Source of the DNA: Tuctoria greenei
Lineage: Eukaryota > Streptophyta > Magnoliopsida > Poales > Poaceae
Length of the DNA: 64,000 nt
NCBI GenBank assembly: GCA_036927565.1
Contig: JAYESD010000005.1
Coordinates: forward strand, 93,412,301-93,476,300
Reading direction: 5' to 3'
In this document: piece by piece, positions 56,440-64,000 of the stretch
Layout of the letters: the number at the start of each line of letters is the position of its first letter
How positions within the stretch are numbered: position 1 is the stretch's first letter
Translations under genes and position numbers: made by a program
The notes under the pieces: model-generated
The model's input: only the letters and a program-made list of their open reading frames with translations
Database searches by the model: none
What the model was told of the DNA's origin: nothing

Positions 56440-56850
56440 AGCACTGCGGTCAAGTTCCGGACCTTGCCAGAGCAACCCGGAGCTTGAGCCGGAGCTATCA
56501 AAAGCTAGTAGAACCTAGCTTCGGAGCTTACCAAAACTAGTACAATGAAGCACCTGCTGGAGCTTACCAAAACTAGTAGATCCTAGCACCGGAGTTTTAC
56601 CAAAAACTAGTCAAAACTAGTCAACCCAAAACCAGAGCTAGACAAAGTACGTCGAAGTTTAGCAAAAGCATGCCGGAGCTAACAAAGACATGCCGGAGCT
56701 AAAGATAAAGCTCACCGGAGCTAACCAAAGCTAGTCGGACCTTACCAAGAAGTCGGACCTAGCTTCGAACATAGCCGGAGCTACCCAAAACAAGCGGGGA
56801 CCTACCGTCGGACCTTGCTGTAGCTCAGAGCTAGAGTCGGACCTTGATAA
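56440..56850. repeat. CGGAGCT/CGGACCT motif array in the D LTR
   Basis: More than a dozen copies of CCGGAGCT, TCGGAGCT, TCGGACCT and near variants, spaced irregularly at about 15-40 bp and mixed with AAACTAGT and CAAAGCTAG. Confidence 0.75.
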
Positions 56851-56940
56851 AAAGGTGTTTTGGTGATATTTAAAACTTTTATCATCACAGCCAAGTGTAT
56901 TCACTACAAGCCAATGTATTCAGCACACATAGGTCTTACA

Positions 56941-57951
56941 ATCTCCCCCTTGATGAATGCATTGGCAACATCATTTAAAATCCGAACATTGGCTTATTCA
57001 CATAAATGTTTTGAAGACAATTTCTCCCCCTTTGTAAATCAAAAGTAAAATGAGAAGAAAATCCAAAAAAAATATCCCATATTATCTCTTCCCCTTTATT
57101 ATCTCTCCTTATGCACATATTCTCTTTCTCTTCATGCTTATCTCTCCCCCTTTGACAATGTATTCAGCAAGTCATGAGCATGTAAACAAATTATCTCTCC
57201 CTCTTTAGTTGTTATGAGCATATTATAACATATACATATAAACAAAGCTCATCCAAGTCATACTATCAAGTACTTTACATTATCACATCAATGAAATACA
57301 TAAAGTAGTGTAAGCCATGCTAGAGATCATATGTAATTTTCAATTTAAGCAAGTCATGATCTCACAAACTTAACTATTTCAAAACCTGAAAGCATGACAC
57401 TAGTTGCTGCATTTTATTATTTTTCAAAGCATAAATTTAGATCATATGATATTTGCAAGAGATTATATGCGCATCTGCCTTATTCTAACCAACCAAGCCA
57501 AGCCTATGTCATTTGACAATCAGAAGCTTAAGGACATGGTTTTAGTCATACACAACTTCTTCCAAGTTCATATCTAAGTGCAATGACAAGCCATCTCAAA
57601 AGAACAAGTGCGATGCAAGCATATTCTCTTGATCTTTTCTCAATTTATATTTGTTCATAAAAACTCAACATGTGAGTTGATTACTTGATTAGTTCTTTAT
57701 GATTAAAAGCACTTGTGAACACGTAACAAGTTCAAAACAGCAAGAAAGTTCGACCATGACCAGTTTTAGTGTAATTAATTATTACAATTACTAGACATGG
57801 CAAAAACTACAAAATGTATAACACGATTAATGTAGTAATAACTTTCAGCATGTAAAAGGAATCACAAAGTCATATATGTATGAAATACTATGCTCATATT
57901 ATTTAATTTCAGATTCACACATAGACTTCCCAAGTTTCAAAAAACTCCCCC
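56941..57951 (-). other. 3' spacer of element D with multiple polypurine tracts
   Basis: No ORF. On the minus strand AAGGGGGAGAT or similar occurs at about 56941-56951 (next to the LTR, the likely functional tract), 57018-57029, 57088-57096, 57144-57153, 57191-57200 and again at 57945-57953 just after the pol stop. Repeated purine tracts between pol and the LTR are described for Sireviruses. Confidence 0.7.
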
Positions 57952-59766
57952 TCAATTTAAGCCATGAGGATGCATAACCCCTATTTCACTACGAATGTAA
58001 CAAAAACGAGTGAAATCCAAAGGTTTTGTAAAAATGTCAGCCAATTGTTGTTCGGTATCTACATGGTGAAGCACAATGTTTCCTTTTTCAACATTATCAC
58101 GGAGAAAGTGATACCTAATGTCAATGTGCTTAGTTCTAGAATGTTGCACGGGGTTTTTAGCAATGCAAATGGCACTAGTGTTATCACAAAACAGTGGAAC
58201 ACTATCTAGATCAACCCCATAGTCCTTAAGTGTTTGAACAATCCAAAGAATTTGTGAGCAAGCACTAGCAGCTGCTATGTATTCAGATTCGGCTGTGGAT
58301 TGTGCAACTAAATTTTGTTTTCTAGAGGACCAAGCAACAAGAGAATTACCAAGAAAATGACAAGCACCGGAAATACTTTTCCTATCAATCCTACAACCCC
58401 CAAAATCAGCATCCGAAAAAGCTTTCAAAGTAACAGTTGAGGAAGAAGGAAGAAAAATGCCAAATTCTTGAGTTCCATGTAAGTACCTGAGAATCCTTTT
58501 GACGGCTTGACGATGTGAAGCACGTGGGGAAGCTTGAAACCGTGCACAAAGACATACGCTGAGTTGTATGTCCGGTCTTGATGCCGTGAGGTACAAAAGT
58601 GATCCGATCATGCTTCTATATTCTTTTTGATCCACGGATTCACCATCTTCATCAAGTTCAAGTGTTGTTGTTGTTCCCATTGGTGTCCGAAGAGGCTTGC
58701 TTTTGTCCATGTTGAAGCGCCTTAGGAGGTCTTTGGTATACTTCGTTTGATGCACAAAAGTACCCTCCTTGGTTTGCTTGATTTGCAGCCCCAAAAAGTA
58801 AGTGAGTTCATCCATCATACTCATTTCAAATTCGGAACTCATCATTGCTGAAAACTTGGACACAAGATCATGAGAAGCACAACCAAAGATAATATCATCC
58901 ACATACACTTGAACGAATAATGAGTCATTGCCATGCTTAAGCACAAAAAGAGTTTTATCAACCTTGCCCATGGTAAACCCCTGTTCAAGTAAGAATGTTT
59001 TTAACCTATCATACCATGCTCTAGGGGCCTGTTTGAGACCGTATAAGGCTTTGGACAGTTTGTAAACATGATTAGGAAAATCTGGATTTTCAAAACCCGG
59101 TGGTTGTTTGACATAAACCTCCTCATCTATGTAGCCATTAAGAAAAGCACTTTTAACATCCATTTGATATAGCTTAAAACCTTTAGATGCTGCAAAAGCT
59201 AACAAAATTCTTATGGCTTCTAATCTAGCGACAGGAGCAAAAGTTTCATCAAAATCTAGACCTTCAACTTGAGTTAAACCTTGAGCAACCAACCTAGCCT
59301 TATTCCTAACCACAACCCCATCCTCACTTTGTTTATTTTTAAATACCCATTTAGTTCCAATTAAAGTGTGACCTTGAGGTGGAGGTACAAGTTTCCAAAC
59401 ATTATTTCTTTCAAAATTTTCTAACTCTTCTTGCATGGAAATAATCCAAGATTCATTAGTGAGTGCATGTGATATATCTTTGGGTTCAAAAGAAGCAACA
59501 AAAGCAGAATGAGCATGAGAGTTTGGATCGCAAAACCTGGACCGTGTGACTTGTTCGTGCAAGCTTCCAATCATCTGTTGTGGGGGATGATCCTTGTAAA
59601 AACGTAGGGGAACAGATGTCTCACAAGCTTCTTCTTCATTAGGTTCATCGTAGATTGATGAGCTTTTGACTTGTGGACAATCAGGACCAGCATAGGTGAT
59701 AGCCGGAGCTTGTTCAATGTCTGGAGCTGGACACGTGTCAACTTCGGAACTACTAGGCAGTATCAC
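57952..59766 (-). pseudogene. Reverse transcriptase and RNase H of element D
   Basis: 604 open codons with no stop. RT: SWIISMQEELENFERNNVW, TKWVFKNKQSEDG, FAPVARLEAIRILLAFA, MDVKSAFLNGYIDEEVYVKQP, LSKALYGLKQAPRAWYD, catalytic YVDDIIFG (about 58897). RNase H: FSDADFGGC (catalytic Asp), STAESEYIA (Glu), CDNTSAICIA (Asp), then HIDIRYHFLRD and QLADIFTKPL. Typical Ty1/copia C-terminus, all key residues present. It is the end of one polyprotein whose upstream part has stops, hence classed as broken. Confidence 0.92.
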
Positions 59767-60612
59767 CGACTCTTCTTCATCTTCAAAAATACCCTCCCCC
59801 TAAGGATACGGATCTGGTCCTGCAACACCGGAGCTAGTACCTGGGCTAGCTTCATCAAAAGACACTTCACAAGTCTCCACAATTTTGTTAGTGTCAAGTA
59901 AAAGCACACGGTAGCCTCTAGTATGAGATGGATAACCAAGAAACATGCCATCAATGGATCTAGGTTCAAATTTATCAAGATTACCATGTTTCTTAACAAA
60001 GCATTTGCAACCAAAGACCAGAAAGTGTGTGACACTAGGCCTATGTCCAAACCGGAGCTCATATGGTGTTTTACCTAGCTTAGCACGCAAGAAAACACGA
60101 TTTGAGACATAACAAGCGGTTGCTAATGCATCAACCCAAAATTTCCTAGGAGTTTGATCATCAAGCATAGTCCTAGCCATCTCAACTAAGGTTCTGTTCT
60201 TTCTTTCTACAACACCGTTTTGTTGAGGTACATATGGTGAAGAGAATTGATGATCTATTCTATTTTCAGCACAAAAGTGATCAAAAGATTGATTTTTAAA
60301 TTCAGTTCCATTATCACTTCTAATTGCTTTTAAAGATCCTGGGTAATCAATTGATAATCTAAGAAATAAAGTTCTAAAGTGACTAAAAACTTCATTCTTA
60401 GATGCCATAAAGTAAACCCAAGAGTATCTAGAATAATCATCAACAATAACAAGAACATATCATTTACCTCCGAAGGATTGAACACGTGAAGGTCCTACGG
60501 TGTCAAGATGCAAAAGTTGACATGGTTCAGTTGTCATGATCATTGTGAGAGGTGTATATGAACCTGCAACCATCTTAGCATGTCTACAAGAAGAGCACAC
60601 TATTTCTTTGTC
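59763..60612 (-). pseudogene. Integrase of element D
   Basis: In the frame of RT: CSSC of the zinc site, D in LLHLDTVGPSR, VIVDDYSRYSWVYFM, D in AIRSDNGTEF, and E in QQNGVVERKNRT give the DDE triad. GCKCFV and a MFLGYPSHTRGYRV stretch follow. Broken by a frameshift near 60605 against the PR frame, a TGA in GGK*YVL (about 60464) and a TAG near 59802. Confidence 0.87.
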
Positions 60613-61508
60613 CCTTTAAGCTTAGGCAGCCCACGTATGCGATCAAGAGCACTAACACGCGTTAGGTGATCAAAGCCTACGTGACCAAGTCTACGATGCC
60701 AAAAATATAAGTCATTTGAATCATTAGCAACTAGACACCTATGCTTAGAGGAAGACATATCAAAATCAGCTTTAAAAACTCTTCCAAACTGAGACATGTT
60801 AAAAATAAGCTCACTATTTGAACCTACAACTTTGCAGCAGTTTTTATTGAAAACAATTTCTAGATTTTCATCTAGCAATTGTGCAACAGAAAGCAAGTTG
60901 TATTTCAAATTTTTGACAAGTGCAACATCCTTCAAAGTGTAGTGATCATTTACTCTAACTAAACCCTTAGCAATTATAGGAGTTGAAGAATTATCGGCAA
61001 AAGTAACATTTTCTACACGTGACACAAAAGAGAGGGAGGAGAACCAATCTTTGTTACCGGTCATGTGGCGTGAGCAACCTGAATCCACAATCCAAATGTT
61101 CTCCTTCCTCAAACGTGTAACCTACATAGAAGCACAATACGTCGATGACTCAATACTGGGGTTAGTCAAAAGGTATTTAGGTATCCAGTACTGAGTCACA
61201 CGACGTGCAGCAGGAAAAACACGCGAAAGCTGAGATAAAACAGCAGGTTTATGAGTCAAAGATTGAGGTTTTCTGTTCTTAACAATTGATTTAGAAGTTG
61301 TTACTTGTTTAGAGTGAAAACCAGTAGCTCCAGACGTAAAAGCAGAAGTTCTAAAAGACAAGGCTGAAGCTCCGGAAACAAAAGCTGAAGTTCCGAAGGA
61401 AACAACAGAAGGTTCGGGAGCTCTCGGAGCTATCGGAACTATCGGAGCTGCTTTTGCGGATTTCTTACCAGAAGGTCCGGAAGCTACCTTTTCAAATTTC
61501 TGACTCAC
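60600..61508 (-). pseudogene. Protease and GAG-pre-integrase region of element D
   Basis: 61508-61122 is a Ser/Ala/Pro-rich linker after the second zinc knuckle. After TAG at about 61121 comes WIVDSGCSRHMTG (about 61090), the copia protease active site with DSG, then FADNSSTPIIAKG, LKYNLLSVAQL and the GAG-pre-integrase signature HRRLGHVGFDHL (about 60690). It ends at the frameshift into INT. Confidence 0.87.
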
Positions 61509-63530
61509 TAAAGCATGTTGTGTTTTTCTAATTGCATGAAAGTTATAAGATCTAGCAATTTTTCTTTCCTTTTTCTATTGTTTAGCTAGTCTATAACAAA
61601 ATTCTATGACATGACCATCTTTACCACAGAAGGTACAATGAAATTTAACTTTGTGTTCATGTCTAGATGAGCAAGCAATATTTTTATTTGAAACCGAGTG
61701 AGACAACACTCCTGCAGATTTGAACACCACTCATTTTTGTTTAGGAACTGTTTGAATCAAACCACCTCCTAATGACTTTACAATTTTAGGTGGATGTGCC
61801 TTAGCATAAGCATGAGAATCAAAATCCAAATCAGTTTTATCATTGCATGACTTGGAAGAATTCAGCAGCAAGTTTAGTTTCTTATTCCCATTACAAAACC
61901 GATCTAATGTCCTATGCTTGTCATCAAGTTTATTGGACAGATCAAGGCAATTTTCACATGAAGTTTTTCCTTTTAGTTTGCAATTGGAACAAAATTTAAC
62001 TTCATGAGAACGTAAAGCATTGTTCAATATAGAAATTTCATTCATAGCATCTTGCAGTTTTTTATCAAGATCATCACAACTAGAACAATGCAAATCAATA
62101 GTAGAACAGCTAGCATCTTTCAAGTTTTTATCATTAAGTGCAGCAAGCTCTTTGTTCTTTTCAATTTCTTTATCAAGTCTATCTAGAGTGGAGGAGTGTG
62201 CACTTCTTAATGTGGACAATTGTTCATAGATTAAGTCACATGAGGGACATGCATCATCACTAGGAATCAAAGTTTTTAAACGGTTAATTTCAGATTCTAG
62301 TGATTCAATTTTAGCAGCATTATCCCTAAGCTTTTTGTCCTTTTTCTTGACAATAATAGTTGCACGAGAAATAGCATCACACATTTCATTGCAGGTAGAA
62401 CATACCTCATCGTCTTCACTGTTGTATTTTGCATCCTCCTGACTTGATCTTGATCTTGTTTTGCCCGCCATGAAGCATAAGTTGGCCAGATCGTCATCAT
62501 CTTCATCACTTTCAAAGTCTACATCACTTGAACTAAGTTCTTGAAGTGCAGTGATGAAGCTGTTGATCATCTTGCGTCCTATGGTACCTTTCTTCTTCTT
62601 GTTGGAATTTCCAGAGGAGGTCCGAACCTTGCTTTGTTTTTCTTCCCGGGTGGTCGGACCTAAAAGTTTAGGGCATTCTGTATGAAAGTGTCCTGTTTTA
62701 CCACATTCAAAACAGCGTTGAGGTCCGGAGCTTCCTCTCCTTCTAGTTCTCACATTTTGCAATGCTTTTGAGAATCTAGTAGAGATGAGTGCCAACTCCT
62801 CTTCTGGAAATTCTTCGATCTGTTCCAGGGTTAGTGAGGACAACAAAGCAAGAGTATTGCAAGATGATGATTGGCCGAAGCTAGACATATCACGTTGTGA
62901 AACAAATGCAATAGACTTATTTGGGTTCTTACGTGCTAGAATGTCAATTTCATGAGTTTTTAGTTTAGAATAAAGTACATCTAATGTAAGAGAACTCATG
63001 ACAGTAGATTCACGAATAGATGTGACTTTCATCTCCCAAATTGACATATCTAATGCACTTAGCAATTGCCTAGCATTTTCAGCATCTAAAAAATTAACAT
63101 TGACACTACGCAAGTTGCTGAGAATTTTATTAAAGCGAGCAAAAAGGTCATCGATAGACTCACCTGGTTGTATCTCAAAACGCATATATTCCTTTTTGAA
63201 CATATCTTGTTTTACCTCCTTGATTGTGTTGGAGCCTTCATGATAATAACAGAGAGCTCTCCAAACATCATATGCTGATCGGAGGTGCGCGACACGATCA
63301 AAGTCGCTTTGAGTGAGTCCTTGGATGATCAAGTTTCGGGCTTTGTTGTTGTTGTCGACATCTCTCAGATTTGTAGCTGTAACTTGATCGTTTGATGGCA
63401 CTTCGTAAGCCTTGTATACCTTCTCCCATATTGCAAATCCTTGTGCCTGGATGAAAGCCTCCATGTGTGCCTTCCACACCTGAAAATCAATACCAGCAAA
63501 CACACAAGGTTTGGCGGAGTACTTCTCCAT
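61509..63530 (-). pseudogene. gag: gag of element D (Sirevirus type, two zinc knuckles, coiled-coil tail)
   Basis: Start ATG 63530 (MEKYSAKPCVFAG), directly after the PBS leader. Gag fold: FQVWKAHMEAFIQ, YDVWRALCYYHEGS and FEIQPGESIDDLFARFNKIL (UBN2/copia gag type). First zinc knuckle CFECGKTGHFHTEC (about 62716-62675). Then an acidic stretch, a long coiled coil with five CxxC pairs (62405-61945). A TGA at 61731 precedes a second knuckle CTFCGKDGHVIEFC (about 61640-61599) in the same frame and a TAG at about 61578. Gag and PR are thus one frame. Forms the particle and binds RNA. Confidence 0.88.
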
Positions 63531-63574
63531 GATGATTAGTAAAAAACACGTGCAAATCACAAAGATTAGAGCAC

Positions 63575-63592
63575 CGTGGCTCTGATACCAAT
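63575..63592 (-). promoter_or_regulatory. Primer binding site of element D (Met-tRNA)
   Basis: ATTGGTATCAGAGCCACGG on the minus strand directly after the LTR end CTACA. Confidence 0.85.
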
Positions 63593-64000
63593 TGTAGGAT
63601 CGAAGAGCACGTGAAAAGCTACCAGAGGGGGTGAATGGTAGATTAAAAAATCTTACGCAGCGGAAACAATTAAACCCCAAACCCTTCGGCAGAAAAACGA
63701 TCTCTTAAAGAAATCGTGTGTGAGACTAATATAAATGTGTTTCACCGTGACAAAAAGTGATGGATATCAGAGAGAATCAAGTCACGAAGACAACACAAAA
63801 ATAATCACTCAAATCCGACGATAAAAACTCAAGTTATGATCAAAAGATCAAACAATGGTCAATCTGTCTTACCCGAGAAAAAAACAGTTCTGGAATGATG
63901 CAAAGAAACTCGTGTAGATCATAGACCACAAATCCAATGACCGTGAAATTTTGACAGATGATATATAATCAAGTTGTGAAGACAACCGAAAAAGAATCAC
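63593..64000 (-). repeat. 5' LTR of element D, partial
   Basis: First 408 bp (in plus coordinates) match 55067-55475 with about 15 substitutions and small indels. The rest lies beyond the window. Confidence 0.9.

Larger units (their letters stand above)
55067..56940 (-). repeat. 3' LTR of element D
   Basis: 1874 bp. On the minus strand it starts TGTAAGACCTATGTG (56940) after a polypurine tract and ends GATCCTACA (55067). Both ends are TG...CA, and the end matches the other LTR at 63593. Minus-strand TATA at 55677-55685. The U3 part at 56440-56850 has many CGGAGCT/CGGACCT repeats. Confidence 0.85.
55067..64000 (-). mobile_element. Element D: Sirevirus-type Ty1/copia retrotransposon, nearly complete
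   Basis: Minus strand: 5' LTR (from beyond 64000 to 63593), Met-tRNA PBS, long gag with two zinc knuckles, PR, INT, RT, RNase H in Ty1/copia order, a 1-kb spacer with several polypurine tracts, 3' LTR (56940-55067). The gag with a long coiled-coil tail and the multiple purine tracts point to a Sirevirus. No extra 3' ORF is seen. Only about six stops and one frameshift. I count about 15 differences between the LTRs over the roughly 408 comparable bases. Confidence 0.9.

Noticed and set aside
57939..57955. Start of the 3' LTR of D at the purine tract next to the pol stop
   Set aside because: A better border is 56940: TGTAAGACC directly after AAGGGGGAGAT, giving TG...CA ends. The tract near 57950 is one of several spacer tracts.

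Overview
This window is a block of repetitive DNA from a grass nuclear genome (Poaceae, probably panicoid). I recognise no host gene, RNA gene or CRISPR. Nearly every base belongs to LTR retrotransposons inserted into one another: Ty3/gypsy Tat-lineage elements with a second RNase H (aRH), a chromodomain-bearing Ty3/gypsy element, Sirevirus-type Ty1/copia elements, a solo LTR and a TRIM. Codon use, the retroelement families, Met-tRNA primer sites and G-box-rich LTRs fit a plant. The nesting suggests pericentromeric or other heterochromatin.

Left part (1-16513). Tat element A (5257-13790; its 5' end lies left of the window) was hit in gag by Sirevirus S (1-5256). S was in turn hit by a 2.6 kb Ty3-type LTR, which survives as a solo LTR with a perfect 5-bp target duplication (583-3193). 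After A breaks off come a decayed LTR fragment (13961-14584), a complete 557-bp TRIM (14777-15333) and about 1.2 kb that I cannot assign.

Middle part (16514-28776). Chromovirus G (minus strand) carries 3.2 kb LTRs, an extra ORF upstream of gag, gag, PR, RT-RH, INT and a C-terminal chromodomain. Its 3' LTR is truncated. It abuts a fragment of Tat 3' non-coding DNA (27261-28776).

Right part (28777-64000). Insertions stack here. Tat element E (plus) is cut by LTR F (34355-35563). F is cut near its end by Tat element B (minus, from 35564). B's RNase H is cut twice within 99 bp: by Tat element C (plus, 44300-54967, complete with LTRs and target duplication, gag deleted) and by Sirevirus D (minus, 55067 to beyond the window).

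The most interesting content is a long gene on the strand opposite the polyprotein, between INT and the 3' LTR of the Tat elements. It occurs in A, B and C. In B and C it has a short intron with canonical GT-AG borders, joining exons in frame at a corresponding place, plus a TATA-like box just inside the internal region. It encodes an N-terminal domain resembling the 'putative gypsy type transposon' family (PF04195/Transposase_28), a Pro/Ala-rich middle, a long coiled coil and a conserved C-terminal block. Other points are an in-frame UAG at the same PR-RT junction in three Tat copies, and a variable repeat-bearing insertion inside RNase H of all four Tat copies.
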